The position numbers were made by a program, and so were the translations under genes. From contig CAXDII010000703.1 of NCBI GenBank assembly GCA_963989245.1, forward strand, positions 322,501-386,500: a DNA stretch of 64,000 nucleotides, given 5' to 3'. The notes under the pieces were generated by a model. That model was not told the origin of the DNA and made no database searches. It saw only the letters and a program-made list of their open reading frames with translations. The stretch comes from Nansenia antarctica (taxonomy: Eukaryota > Chordata > Actinopteri > Argentiniformes > Microstomatidae). This document shows, one piece after another, positions 18,551-30,987 of this stretch; the first letter of the stretch is position 1, and each line of letters opens with the position of its first letter.

Positions 18551-21300
18551 AAGTGGGCGGAGCTTGTGTCGTAGTGGGCGGAGCTTAAGTCAAAGTGGGC
18601 GGAGCTTAAGTCAAAGTGGGCGGAGCTTAAATCAAAGTGGGAGGAGCTTAAGTCAAAGTGGGCGGAGCTTAAGTCAAAGTGGGAGGAGCTTAAGTCAAAG
18701 TGGGAGGAGCTTAAGTCAAAGTGGGCGGAGCTTACGTCAAAGTGGGAGGAGCGTAAGTCAAAGTGGGCGGAGCTTAAGTCAAAGTGGGAGGAGCTTAAGT
18801 CAAAGTGGGAGGAGCTTAAGTCAAAGTGGGAGGAGCTTAAATCAAAGTGGGAGGAGCTTAAGTCAAAGTGGGAGGAGCTTAAGTCAAAGTGGGCGGAGCT
18901 TAAGTCAAAGTGGGAGGAGCTTAAGTCAAAGTGGGCGGAGCTTAAGTCAAAGTGGGCGGAGCTTAAATCAAAGTGGGAGGAGCTTAAGTCAAAGTGGGAG
19001 GAGCTTAAGTCAAAGTGGGAGGAGCTTAAGTCAAAGTGGGCGGAGCTTAAATCAAAGTGGGAGGAGCTTAAGTCAAAGTGGGAGGAGCTTAAGTCAAAGT
19101 GGGCGGAGCTTAAATCAAAGTGGGAGGAGCTTAAGTCAAAGTGGGAGGAGCTTAAGTCAAAGTGGGCGGAGCTTAAGTCAAAGTGGGCGGAGCTTAAGTC
19201 AAAGTGGGAGGAGCTTAAGTCAAAGTGGGAGGAGCTTAAATCAAAGTGGGAGGAGCTTAAGTCAAAGTGGGAGGAGCTTAAGTCAAAGTGGGAGGAGCTT
19301 AAGTCAAAGTGGGCGGAGCTTAAATTAAAGTGGGCGGAGCTTAAGTCAAAGTGGGAGGAGCTTAAGTCAAAGTGGGCGGAGCTTAAGTCAAAGTGGGCGG
19401 AGCTTAAATCAAAGTGGGAGGAGCTTAAGTCAAAGTGGGAGGAGCTTAAGTCAAAGTGGGAGGAGCTTAAGTCAAAGTGGGCGGAGCTTAAATCAAAGTG
19501 GGAGGAGCTTAAGTCAAAGTGGGAGGAGCTTAAGTCAAAGTGGGCGGAGCTTAAATCAAAGTGGGAGGAGCTTAAGTCAAAGTGGGAGGAGCTTAAGTCA
19601 AAGTGGGCGGAGCTTAAGTCAAAGTGGGCGGAGCTTAAGTCAAAGTGGGAGGAGCTTAAGTCAAAGTGGGAGGAGCTTAAATCAAAGTGGGAGGAGCTTA
19701 AGTCAAAGTGGGAGGAGCTTAAGTCAAAGTGGGAGGAGCTTAAGTCAAAGTGGGCGGAGCTTAAATCAAAGTGGGAGGAGCTTAAGTCAAAGTGGGAGGA
19801 GCTTAAGTCAAAGTGGGAGGAGCTTAAGTCAAAGTGGGCGGAGCTTAAGACAAAGTGGGAGGAGCTTAAATCAAAGTGGGAGGAGCTTAAGTCAAAGTGG
19901 GAGGAGCTTAAATCAAAGTGGGAGGAGCTTAAGTCAAAGTGGGAGGAGCTTAGGTTAAAGTGGGCGGAGCTTAAGTCAAAGTGGGAGGAGCTTAAGTCAA
20001 AGTGGGAGGAGCTTAAGTCAAAGTGGGCGGAGCTTGTGTCGTAGTGGGCGGAGCTTAAGTCAAAGTGGGAGGAGCTTAAGTCAAAGTGGGTGGAGCTTAA
20101 GTCAAAGTGGGCGGAGCTTAAATCAAAGTGGGCGGAGCTTAAATCAAAGTGGGAGGAGCTTAAATCAAAGTGGGAGGAGCTTAAGTCAAAGTGGGAGGAG
20201 CTTAGGTTAAAGTGGGCGGAGCTTAAGTCAAAGTGGGAGGAGCTTAAGTCAAAGTGGGAGGAGCTTAAGTCAAAGTGGGAGGAGCTTAGGTTAAAGTGGG
20301 CGGAGCTTAAATCAAAGTGGGAGGAGCTTAAGTCAAAGTGGGAGGAGCTTAGGTTAAAGTGGGCGGAGCTTAAGTCAAAGTGGGAGGAGCTTAAGTTAAA
20401 GTGGGAGGAGCTTAAGTCAAAGTGGGCGGAGCTTAAATCAAAGTGGGAGGAGCTTAAGTCAAAGTGGGAGGAGCTTAAGTCAAAGTGGGAGGAGCTTAAC
20501 TCAAAGTGGGAGGAGCTTAAGTCAAAGTGGGCGGAGCTTAAGTCAAAGTGGGAGGAGCTTAAGTCAAAGTGGGCGGAGCTTAAGTCAAAGTGGGCGGAGC
20601 TTAAGTTAAAGTGGGAGGAGCTTAAGTCAAAGTGGGCTGAGCTTAAATCAAAGTGGGCGGAGCTTAAATCAAAGTGGGAGGAGCTTAAGTCAAAGTGGGC
20701 GGAGCTTAAGTCAAAGTGGGAGGAGCTTAAGTCAAAGTGGGAGGAGCTTAAATCAAAGTGGGAGGAGCTTAAACCAAAGTGGGAGGAGCTTAAGTCAAAG
20801 TGGGCGGAGCTTAAGTCAAAGTGGGAGGAGCTTAAGTCAAAGTGGGAGGAGCTTAAGTCAAAGTGGGAGGAGCTTAAGTCAAAGTGGGAGGAGCTTAAGT
20901 CAAAGTGGGAGGAGCTTAAGTCAAAGTGGGCGGAGCTTAAGTCAAAGTGGGAGGAGCTTAAGTCAAAGTGGGAGGAGCTTAAATCAAAGTGGGAGGAGCT
21001 TAAGTCAAAGTGGGAGGAGCTTAAGTCAAAGTGGGAGGAGCTTAAGTCAAAGTGGGCGGAGCTTAAGTCAAAGTGGGAGGAGCTTAAGTCAAAGTGGGCG
21101 GAGCTTAAGTCAAAGTGGGAGGAGCTTAAGTCAAAGTGGGCGGAGCTTAAATCAAAGTGGGAGGAGCTTAAATCAAAGTGGGAGGAGCTTAAGTCAAAGT
21201 GGGCGGAGCTTAAGTCAAAGTGGGAGGAGCTTAAGTCAAAGTGGGCGGAGCTTAAATCAAAGTGGGAGGAGCTTAAATCAAAGTGGGAGGAGCTTAAATC
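18551..21300 (+). repeat. 21-bp satellite array, unit 5 (4,400-bp type)
   Basis: About 131 copies. Private markers are GAGCGTAAGTC near 18,752, a GTGGGTGGAG copy near 20,088, GTGGGCTGAG near 20,634 and TTAAACCAAAG near 20,772. The reverse strand is open as LSSSHFD heptads over 18457-21345, and the forward strand has two shorter open frames; all follow from the repeat period. The array ends at AAATCCC. Confidence 0.97.
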
Positions 21301-21896
21301 CCAAAAAAAATAAAAAATTTTAAAAAGTAAAAAAAATGCTTTCACCTAATGTTTCATCTAAAAAGAAAGTAAAAAAAAAAAAAAATGCAAAAAAAACGTC
21401 TAAGTCCCCGCGCCACCTAGCTAGGTTAGCTTAGGTCTCCCTGGCTCGGTTAAAGGACTTTAGCTCAGCAAGCGTAGGTGTCACAGAAACACCATATTTC
21501 ATATTTAAGTTCATTAGGTCCACACGGTCATTTTAAGCCTAACCCCGGGTCTCTACGACCCCGGGACGTGACGCTATTGAGCCCCCCGCAGATTCGTCAC
21601 ATGCTAACCGCGGATTACACTACGGGACGTATAACTTTGGCTATGAAGGCGGTAGAGACACGCGGGTTTCATATATCTGTTCCTTAGGTCTACGCGGTCA
21701 TTTTAAGCCTAACCCCAGCTCTCTACGACCCCGGGACGTGATGTTATTAAGCTTCCTGCACGTTTTGGCCATGCTAGCCCTCACCGGAGGCTTACCCCTT
21801 TTTGGATACAGCGTGATCTCACGATCATAAAAGCCTATGGGGCAGAAAAAATAAATAAAAAATGTGATAAAAAAAAAAAAAAAAAAAAAAAAAAAA
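21301..21896 (+). other. A/T bridge plus conserved core, unit 5
   Basis: The bridge has A8, TAAAAAATTTTAAAAAG, then the shared CTTTCACCTAATGTTTC segment. Core 21397-21896 ends in A28. Half A carries the CCCCGGGTCTCTACG form and GAAGGCGGTAGAG. Half-anchors lie at 21514 and 21684. Confidence 0.88.
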
Positions 21897-22245
21897 CGAT
21901 AGGGTGAAGATAATGGATGCACGCGTTTAACATCTCTCTCTATGACCTAAGCCCAAGGCAGTGTAAACAAGGGGTCACAAGGGTGGGGAATTCCTGGGCA
22001 TATGTGAATGTGAATGTGAATGGTCATGTTAATAAGCTGTATGTTAATGAGCTGTGTGTGTATGTTAATGAGCTGTATGTTAATGAGCTTAATGCTAATG
22101 AGATTCATGCTAATGAGCTTCATGCTAATGAGCTGTATGTTAATGAGCTGTATGTTAATGAGCTTCATGTTAATGAGCTTCATGCTAATGAGCTTCATGC
22201 TAATGAGCTGTATGTTAATGAGCTGTATGTTAATGAGCTGTGTAA
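21897..22245 (+). repeat. Linker (variant c) and 15-bp repeat array, unit 5
   Basis: Same sequence as the unit 4 linker and 15-bp array at +4,400. The first 15-bp copy reads TTAATAAGC, as in unit 4. Confidence 0.92.
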
Positions 22246-22950
22246 AAGTGGGCGGAGCTTAAGTCAAAGTGGGCGGAGCTTGTGTCTAAGTGGGAGTGGC
22301 TTAGACAGTTAGTGGGCGGAGCTTGTGTGAAAGTGGGAGTGGCTTAGACAGTTAGTGGGCGGAGCTTGTGTCAAAAGTGGGCGGGACTTGTGTCAAAGTG
22401 GGCGGAGCTTAAGTGGGAGTGGGAGTGGCTTAGACAGTTAGTGGGCGGAGCTTGTGTCTAAGTGGGAGTGGCTTAATTGAGTTAGTGGGCGGAGCTTAAG
22501 TCAAAGTGGGCGGGACTTGTGTCAAAGTGGGCGGAGCTTAAGTGGGAGTGGGAGTGGCTTAGACAGTTAGTGGGCGGAGCTTGTGTGAAAGTGGGAGTGG
22601 CTTAATTGATTAATTCAAATTATCTCTCATTTGAGCAATAATGTCTAGTAGACCTGCGTACAGTCTAGGTAGGTCGTTTGTTGGCAAATGAGAGACAATT
22701 TGAATTAATCAATTAAGCCACTCCCACTTAGACACAAGCTCCGCCCACTAAGTGTCCAAGCCACTCCCACTCCCACTTAAGCTCCGCCCACTTTGACACA
22801 AGCTCCGCCCACTTTGACTTAAGCTCCGCCCACTAACTCAATTAAGCCACTCCCACTTAGACACAAGCTCCGCCCACTAACTGTCTAAGCCACTCCCACT
22901 CCCACTTAAGCTCCGCCCACTTTGACACAAGCTCCGCCCACTTTTGACAC
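22246..22950 (+). repeat. Palindromic hinge, unit 5
   Basis: L about 22246-22633, spacer 22634-22684, R 22685-22950, with the 20-bp terminal hairpin starting at 22924. Same as the unit 4 hinge at +4,400, including the GGGACTTG variants. Confidence 0.93.
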
Positions 22951-25700
22951 AAGTGGGCGGAGCTTGTGTCGTAGTGGGCGGAGCTTAAGTCAAAGTGGGC
23001 GGAGCTTAAGTCAAAGTGGGCGGAGCTTAAATCAAAGTGGGAGGAGCTTAAGTCAAAGTGGGCGGAGCTTAAGTCAAAGTGGGAGGAGCTTAAGTCAAAG
23101 TGGGAGGAGCTTAAGTCAAAGTGGGCGGAGCTTACGTCAAAGTGGGAGGAGCGTAAGTCAAAGTGGGCGGAGCTTAAGTCAAAGTGGGAGGAGCTTAAGT
23201 CAAAGTGGGAGGAGCTTAAGTCAAAGTGGGAGGAGCTTAAATCAAAGTGGGAGGAGCTTAAGTCAAAGTGGGAGGAGCTTAAGTCAAAGTGGGCGGAGCT
23301 TAAGTCAAAGTGGGAGGAGCTTAAGTCAAAGTGGGCGGAGCTTAAGTCAAAGTGGGCGGAGCTTAAATCAAAGTGGGAGGAGCTTAAGTCAAAGTGGGAG
23401 GAGCTTAAGTCAAAGTGGGAGGAGCTTAAGTCAAAGTGGGCGGAGCTTAAATCAAAGTGGGAGGAGCTTAAGTCAAAGTGGGAGGAGCTTAAGTCAAAGT
23501 GGGCGGAGCTTAAATCAAAGTGGGAGGAGCTTAAGTCAAAGTGGGAGGAGCTTAAGTCAAAGTGGGCGGAGCTTAAGTCAAAGTGGGCGGAGCTTAAGTC
23601 AAAGTGGGAGGAGCTTAAGTCAAAGTGGGAGGAGCTTAAATCAAAGTGGGAGGAGCTTAAGTCAAAGTGGGAGGAGCTTAAGTCAAAGTGGGAGGAGCTT
23701 AAGTCAAAGTGGGCGGAGCTTAAATTAAAGTGGGCGGAGCTTAAGTCAAAGTGGGAGGAGCTTAAGTCAAAGTGGGCGGAGCTTAAGTCAAAGTGGGCGG
23801 AGCTTAAATCAAAGTGGGAGGAGCTTAAGTCAAAGTGGGAGGAGCTTAAGTCAAAGTGGGAGGAGCTTAAGTCAAAGTGGGCGGAGCTTAAATCAAAGTG
23901 GGAGGAGCTTAAGTCAAAGTGGGAGGAGCTTAAGTCAAAGTGGGCGGAGCTTAAATCAAAGTGGGAGGAGCTTAAGTCAAAGTGGGAGGAGCTTAAGTCA
24001 AAGTGGGCGGAGCTTAAGTCAAAGTGGGCGGAGCTTAAGTCAAAGTGGGAGGAGCTTAAGTCAAAGTGGGAGGAGCTTAAATCAAAGTGGGAGGAGCTTA
24101 AGTCAAAGTGGGAGGAGCTTAAGTCAAAGTGGGAGGAGCTTAAGTCAAAGTGGGCGGAGCTTAAATCAAAGTGGGAGGAGCTTAAGTCAAAGTGGGAGGA
24201 GCTTAAGTCAAAGTGGGAGGAGCTTAAGTCAAAGTGGGCGGAGCTTAAGACAAAGTGGGAGGAGCTTAAATCAAAGTGGGAGGAGCTTAAGTCAAAGTGG
24301 GAGGAGCTTAAATCAAAGTGGGAGGAGCTTAAGTCAAAGTGGGAGGAGCTTAGGTTAAAGTGGGCGGAGCTTAAGTCAAAGTGGGAGGAGCTTAAGTCAA
24401 AGTGGGAGGAGCTTAAGTCAAAGTGGGCGGAGCTTGTGTCGTAGTGGGCGGAGCTTAAGTCAAAGTGGGAGGAGCTTAAGTCAAAGTGGGTGGAGCTTAA
24501 GTCAAAGTGGGCGGAGCTTAAATCAAAGTGGGCGGAGCTTAAATCAAAGTGGGAGGAGCTTAAATCAAAGTGGGAGGAGCTTAAGTCAAAGTGGGAGGAG
24601 CTTAGGTTAAAGTGGGCGGAGCTTAAGTCAAAGTGGGAGGAGCTTAAGTCAAAGTGGGAGGAGCTTAAGTCAAAGTGGGAGGAGCTTAGGTTAAAGTGGG
24701 CGGAGCTTAAATCAAAGTGGGAGGAGCTTAAGTCAAAGTGGGAGGAGCTTAGGTTAAAGTGGGCGGAGCTTAAGTCAAAGTGGGAGGAGCTTAAGTTAAA
24801 GTGGGAGGAGCTTAAGTCAAAGTGGGCGGAGCTTAAATCAAAGTGGGAGGAGCTTAAGTCAAAGTGGGAGGAGCTTAAGTCAAAGTGGGAGGAGCTTAAC
24901 TCAAAGTGGGAGGAGCTTAAGTCAAAGTGGGCGGAGCTTAAGTCAAAGTGGGAGGAGCTTAAGTCAAAGTGGGCGGAGCTTAAGTCAAAGTGGGCGGAGC
25001 TTAAGTTAAAGTGGGAGGAGCTTAAGTCAAAGTGGGCTGAGCTTAAATCAAAGTGGGCGGAGCTTAAATCAAAGTGGGAGGAGCTTAAGTCAAAGTGGGC
25101 GGAGCTTAAGTCAAAGTGGGAGGAGCTTAAGTCAAAGTGGGAGGAGCTTAAATCAAAGTGGGAGGAGCTTAAACCAAAGTGGGAGGAGCTTAAGTCAAAG
25201 TGGGCGGAGCTTAAGTCAAAGTGGGAGGAGCTTAAGTCAAAGTGGGAGGAGCTTAAGTCAAAGTGGGAGGAGCTTAAGTCAAAGTGGGAGGAGCTTAAGT
25301 CAAAGTGGGAGGAGCTTAAGTCAAAGTGGGCGGAGCTTAAGTCAAAGTGGGAGGAGCTTAAGTCAAAGTGGGAGGAGCTTAAATCAAAGTGGGAGGAGCT
25401 TAAGTCAAAGTGGGAGGAGCTTAAGTCAAAGTGGGAGGAGCTTAAGTCAAAGTGGGCGGAGCTTAAGTCAAAGTGGGAGGAGCTTAAGTCAAAGTGGGCG
25501 GAGCTTAAGTCAAAGTGGGAGGAGCTTAAGTCAAAGTGGGCGGAGCTTAAATCAAAGTGGGAGGAGCTTAAATCAAAGTGGGAGGAGCTTAAGTCAAAGT
25601 GGGCGGAGCTTAAGTCAAAGTGGGAGGAGCTTAAGTCAAAGTGGGCGGAGCTTAAATCAAAGTGGGAGGAGCTTAAATCAAAGTGGGAGGAGCTTAAATC
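22951..25700 (+). repeat. 21-bp satellite array, unit 6 (4,400-bp type)
   Basis: About 131 copies, carrying every private marker of array 5 at +4,400 (GAGCGTAAG, GTGGGTGGAG, GTGGGCTGAG, AAACCAAAG). Confidence 0.97.
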
Positions 25701-26296
25701 CCAAAAAAAATAAAAAATTTTAAAAAGTAAAAAAAATGCTTTCACCTAATGTTTCATCTAAAAAGAAAGTAAAAAAAAAAAAAAATGCAAAAAAAACGTC
25801 TAAGTCCCCGCGCCACCTAGCTAGGTTAGCTTAGGTCTCCCTGGCTCGGTTAAAGGACTTTAGCTCAGCAAGCGTAGGTGTCACAGAAACACCATATTTC
25901 ATATTTAAGTTCATTAGGTCCACACGGTCATTTTAAGCCTAACCCCGGGTCTCTACGACCCCGGGACGTGACGCTATTGAGCCCCCCGCAGATTCGTCAC
26001 ATGCTAACCGCGGATTACACTACGGGACGTATAACTTTGGCTATGAAGGCGGTAGAGACACGCGGGTTTCATATATCTGTTCCTTAGGTCTACGCGGTCA
26101 TTTTAAGCCTAACCCCAGCTCTCTACGACCCCGGGACGTGATGTTATTAAGCTTCCTGCACGTTTTGGCCATGCTAGCCCTCACCGGAGGCTTACCCCTT
26201 TTTGGATACAGCGTGATCTCACGATCATAAAAGCCTATGGGGCAGAAAAAATAAATAAAAAATGTGATAAAAAAAAAAAAAAAAAAAAAAAAAAAA
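25701..26296 (+). other. A/T bridge plus conserved core, unit 6
   Basis: Bridge 25701-25796, core 25797-26296 with an A28 tail. It matches core 5 at +4,400. Half-anchors lie at 25914 and 26084. Confidence 0.88.
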
Positions 26297-26645
26297 CGAT
26301 AGGGTGAAGATAATGGATGCACGCGTTTAACATCTCTCTCTATGACCTAAGCCCAAGGCAGTGTAAACAAGGGGTCACAAGGGTGGGGAATTCCTGGGCA
26401 TATGTGAATGTGAATGTGAATGGTCATGTTAATAAGCTGTATGTTAATGAGCTGTGTGTGTATGTTAATGAGCTGTATGTTAATGAGCTTAATGCTAATG
26501 AGATTCATGCTAATGAGCTTCATGCTAATGAGCTGTATGTTAATGAGCTGTATGTTAATGAGCTTCATGTTAATGAGCTTCATGCTAATGAGCTTCATGC
26601 TAATGAGCTGTATGTTAATGAGCTGTATGTTAATGAGCTGTGTAA
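26297..26645 (+). repeat. Linker (variant c) and 15-bp repeat array, unit 6
   Basis: Matches units 4 and 5 at +8,800 and +4,400. The linker has the CAAGGGG and TCACAAGGGTGGGG form. Confidence 0.92.
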
Positions 26646-27350
26646 AAGTGGGCGGAGCTTAAGTCAAAGTGGGCGGAGCTTGTGTCTAAGTGGGAGTGGC
26701 TTAGACAGTTAGTGGGCGGAGCTTGTGTGAAAGTGGGAGTGGCTTAGACAGTTAGTGGGCGGAGCTTGTGTCAAAAGTGGGCGGGACTTGTGTCAAAGTG
26801 GGCGGAGCTTAAGTGGGAGTGGGAGTGGCTTAGACAGTTAGTGGGCGGAGCTTGTGTCTAAGTGGGAGTGGCTTAATTGAGTTAGTGGGCGGAGCTTAAG
26901 TCAAAGTGGGCGGGACTTGTGTCAAAGTGGGCGGAGCTTAAGTGGGAGTGGGAGTGGCTTAGACAGTTAGTGGGCGGAGCTTGTGTGAAAGTGGGAGTGG
27001 CTTAATTGATTAATTCAAATTATCTCTCATTTGAGCAATAATGTCTAGTAGACCTGCGTACAGTCTAGGTAGGTCGTTTGTTGGCAAATGAGAGACAATT
27101 TGAATTAATCAATTAAGCCACTCCCACTTAGACACAAGCTCCGCCCACTAAGTGTCCAAGCCACTCCCACTCCCACTTAAGCTCCGCCCACTTTGACACA
27201 AGCTCCGCCCACTTTGACTTAAGCTCCGCCCACTAACTCAATTAAGCCACTCCCACTTAGACACAAGCTCCGCCCACTAACTGTCTAAGCCACTCCCACT
27301 CCCACTTAAGCTCCGCCCACTTTGACACAAGCTCCGCCCACTTTTGACAC
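26646..27350 (+). repeat. Palindromic hinge, unit 6
   Basis: L about 26646-27033, spacer 27034-27084, R 27085-27350, with the terminal hairpin beginning at 27324. It matches the hinge of unit 5. Confidence 0.93.
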
Positions 27351-30100
27351 AAGTGGGCGGAGCTTGTGTCGTAGTGGGCGGAGCTTAAGTCAAAGTGGGC
27401 GGAGCTTAAGTCAAAGTGGGCGGAGCTTAAATCAAAGTGGGAGGAGCTTAAGTCAAAGTGGGCGGAGCTTAAGTCAAAGTGGGAGGAGCTTAAGTCAAAG
27501 TGGGAGGAGCTTAAGTCAAAGTGGGCGGAGCTTACGTCAAAGTGGGAGGAGCGTAAGTCAAAGTGGGCGGAGCTTAAGTCAAAGTGGGAGGAGCTTAAGT
27601 CAAAGTGGGAGGAGCTTAAGTCAAAGTGGGAGGAGCTTAAATCAAAGTGGGAGGAGCTTAAGTCAAAGTGGGAGGAGCTTAAGTCAAAGTGGGCGGAGCT
27701 TAAGTCAAAGTGGGAGGAGCTTAAGTCAAAGTGGGCGGAGCTTAAGTCAAAGTGGGCGGAGCTTAAATCAAAGTGGGAGGAGCTTAAGTCAAAGTGGGAG
27801 GAGCTTAAGTCAAAGTGGGAGGAGCTTAAGTCAAAGTGGGCGGAGCTTAAATCAAAGTGGGAGGAGCTTAAGTCAAAGTGGGAGGAGCTTAAGTCAAAGT
27901 GGGCGGAGCTTAAATCAAAGTGGGAGGAGCTTAAGTCAAAGTGGGAGGAGCTTAAGTCAAAGTGGGCGGAGCTTAAGTCAAAGTGGGCGGAGCTTAAGTC
28001 AAAGTGGGAGGAGCTTAAGTCAAAGTGGGAGGAGCTTAAATCAAAGTGGGAGGAGCTTAAGTCAAAGTGGGAGGAGCTTAAGTCAAAGTGGGAGGAGCTT
28101 AAGTCAAAGTGGGCGGAGCTTAAATTAAAGTGGGCGGAGCTTAAGTCAAAGTGGGAGGAGCTTAAGTCAAAGTGGGCGGAGCTTAAGTCAAAGTGGGCGG
28201 AGCTTAAATCAAAGTGGGAGGAGCTTAAGTCAAAGTGGGAGGAGCTTAAGTCAAAGTGGGAGGAGCTTAAGTCAAAGTGGGCGGAGCTTAAATCAAAGTG
28301 GGAGGAGCTTAAGTCAAAGTGGGAGGAGCTTAAGTCAAAGTGGGCGGAGCTTAAATCAAAGTGGGAGGAGCTTAAGTCAAAGTGGGAGGAGCTTAAGTCA
28401 AAGTGGGCGGAGCTTAAGTCAAAGTGGGCGGAGCTTAAGTCAAAGTGGGAGGAGCTTAAGTCAAAGTGGGAGGAGCTTAAATCAAAGTGGGAGGAGCTTA
28501 AGTCAAAGTGGGAGGAGCTTAAGTCAAAGTGGGAGGAGCTTAAGTCAAAGTGGGCGGAGCTTAAATCAAAGTGGGAGGAGCTTAAGTCAAAGTGGGAGGA
28601 GCTTAAGTCAAAGTGGGAGGAGCTTAAGTCAAAGTGGGCGGAGCTTAAGACAAAGTGGGAGGAGCTTAAATCAAAGTGGGAGGAGCTTAAGTCAAAGTGG
28701 GAGGAGCTTAAATCAAAGTGGGAGGAGCTTAAGTCAAAGTGGGAGGAGCTTAGGTTAAAGTGGGCGGAGCTTAAGTCAAAGTGGGAGGAGCTTAAGTCAA
28801 AGTGGGAGGAGCTTAAGTCAAAGTGGGCGGAGCTTGTGTCGTAGTGGGCGGAGCTTAAGTCAAAGTGGGAGGAGCTTAAGTCAAAGTGGGTGGAGCTTAA
28901 GTCAAAGTGGGCGGAGCTTAAATCAAAGTGGGCGGAGCTTAAATCAAAGTGGGAGGAGCTTAAATCAAAGTGGGAGGAGCTTAAGTCAAAGTGGGAGGAG
29001 CTTAGGTTAAAGTGGGCGGAGCTTAAGTCAAAGTGGGAGGAGCTTAAGTCAAAGTGGGAGGAGCTTAAGTCAAAGTGGGAGGAGCTTAGGTTAAAGTGGG
29101 CGGAGCTTAAATCAAAGTGGGAGGAGCTTAAGTCAAAGTGGGAGGAGCTTAGGTTAAAGTGGGCGGAGCTTAAGTCAAAGTGGGAGGAGCTTAAGTTAAA
29201 GTGGGAGGAGCTTAAGTCAAAGTGGGCGGAGCTTAAATCAAAGTGGGAGGAGCTTAAGTCAAAGTGGGAGGAGCTTAAGTCAAAGTGGGAGGAGCTTAAC
29301 TCAAAGTGGGAGGAGCTTAAGTCAAAGTGGGCGGAGCTTAAGTCAAAGTGGGAGGAGCTTAAGTCAAAGTGGGCGGAGCTTAAGTCAAAGTGGGCGGAGC
29401 TTAAGTTAAAGTGGGAGGAGCTTAAGTCAAAGTGGGCTGAGCTTAAATCAAAGTGGGCGGAGCTTAAATCAAAGTGGGAGGAGCTTAAGTCAAAGTGGGC
29501 GGAGCTTAAGTCAAAGTGGGAGGAGCTTAAGTCAAAGTGGGAGGAGCTTAAATCAAAGTGGGAGGAGCTTAAACCAAAGTGGGAGGAGCTTAAGTCAAAG
29601 TGGGCGGAGCTTAAGTCAAAGTGGGAGGAGCTTAAGTCAAAGTGGGAGGAGCTTAAGTCAAAGTGGGAGGAGCTTAAGTCAAAGTGGGAGGAGCTTAAGT
29701 CAAAGTGGGAGGAGCTTAAGTCAAAGTGGGCGGAGCTTAAGTCAAAGTGGGAGGAGCTTAAGTCAAAGTGGGAGGAGCTTAAATCAAAGTGGGAGGAGCT
29801 TAAGTCAAAGTGGGAGGAGCTTAAGTCAAAGTGGGAGGAGCTTAAGTCAAAGTGGGCGGAGCTTAAGTCAAAGTGGGAGGAGCTTAAGTCAAAGTGGGCG
29901 GAGCTTAAGTCAAAGTGGGAGGAGCTTAAGTCAAAGTGGGCGGAGCTTAAATCAAAGTGGGAGGAGCTTAAATCAAAGTGGGAGGAGCTTAAGTCAAAGT
30001 GGGCGGAGCTTAAGTCAAAGTGGGAGGAGCTTAAGTCAAAGTGGGCGGAGCTTAAATCAAAGTGGGAGGAGCTTAAATCAAAGTGGGAGGAGCTTAAATC
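27351..30100 (+). repeat. 21-bp satellite array, unit 7 (4,400-bp type)
   Basis: About 131 copies, the third copy of the 4,400-bp-type array, with all its private markers. It is followed by a chimeric core rather than another core of the same type. Confidence 0.97.
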
Positions 30101-30683
30101 CCAAAAAAAATAAAAAATTTTAAAAAGTAAAAAAAATGCTTTCACCTAATGTTTCATCTAAAAAGAAAGTAAAAAAAAAAAAAAATGCAAAAAAAACGTC
30201 TAAGTCCCCGCGCCACCTAGCTAGGTTAGCTTAGGTCTCCCTGGCTCGGTTAAAGGACTTTAGCTCAGCAAGCGTAGGTGTCACAGAAACACCATATTTC
30301 ATATTTAAGTTCATTAGGTCCACACGGTCATTTTAAGCCTAACCCCGGGTCTCTACGACCCCGGGACGTGACGCTATTGAGCCCCCCGCAGATTCGTCAC
30401 ATGCTAACCGCGGATTACACTACGGGACGTATAACTTTGGCTATGAAGGCGGTAGAGACACGCGGGTTTCATATATCTGTTCCTTAGGTCTACGCGGTCA
30501 TTTTAAGCCTAACCCCAGCTCTCTACGACCCCGGGACGTGATGTTATTAAGCTTCCTGCACGTTTTGGCCATGCTAGCCCTCACCGGAGGCTTACCCCTT
30601 TTTGGATACAGCGTGATCTCACGATCATAAAAGCCTATGGGGAAGGGAACAAAAAATAAAAAATGTGATAAAAAAAAAAAAAA
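30101..30683 (+). other. A/T bridge plus chimeric core, unit 7
   Basis: Bridge 30101-30196, core 30197-30683. The 5' part (bridge, half A, GAAGGCGGTAGAG, CATATATCTGTTCC) is of the 4,400-bp type. The 3' part (GGGGAAGGGAAC and an A14 tail) is of the unit 2 type. The switch falls between about 30,481 and 30,631, within half B. This is a recombinant between two unit types with its joint in the core. Confidence 0.85.
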
Positions 30684-30987
30684 CGATTGGGTGAAGATAG
30701 TGGATGCACGCGTTTAACATCTCTCTCTATGACCTAAGCCCAAGGCAGTGTAAAGTACATCTGAATTCCTGGGCTTATGTGAATGTGAATGGTCATGTTA
30801 ATGAGCTGTATGTTAATGAGCTGTGTGTGTATGTTAATGAGCTTAATGCTAATGAGATTCATGCTAATGAGCTGTATGTTAATGAGATGTATGTTAATTA
30901 GCTGTATGTTAATTAGCTGTGTATGTTAATGAGATTCATGCTAATGAGCTGTATATTAATGAGCTGTATGTTAATGAGCTGTGTAAA
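30684..30987 (+). repeat. Linker (variant a) and 15-bp repeat array, unit 7
   Basis: Matches unit 2 at offset 22,844, including the GTAAAGTACATCTGAATTC linker and the two TTAATTAGC copies. The 15-bp array is about 30792-30984. Confidence 0.92.

Larger units (their letters stand above)
17335..30631 (+). repeat. Three tandem 4,400-bp units, apparently identical
   Basis: Every landmark recurs at exactly +4,400 and +8,800: cores at 21397 and 25797, spacers at 18234, 22634 and 27034, and array starts at 18551, 22951 and 27351. Translations of the long open frames across each array are identical residue for residue. I saw no base difference, though I could not compare every base by computation. 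Identity begins inside core 4 and ends inside core 7, where the tail changes from GGGGCAGAAAAAATAAAT to GGGGAAGGGAAC. Confidence 0.9.

Noticed and set aside
18457..21345. 962-codon LSSSHFD frame, with copies at 22857 and 27257
   Set aside because: Same reason. It starts in the A/T bridge and runs out into the hinge, crossing module boundaries that no gene would be expected to follow. It also overlaps other open frames in both strands.
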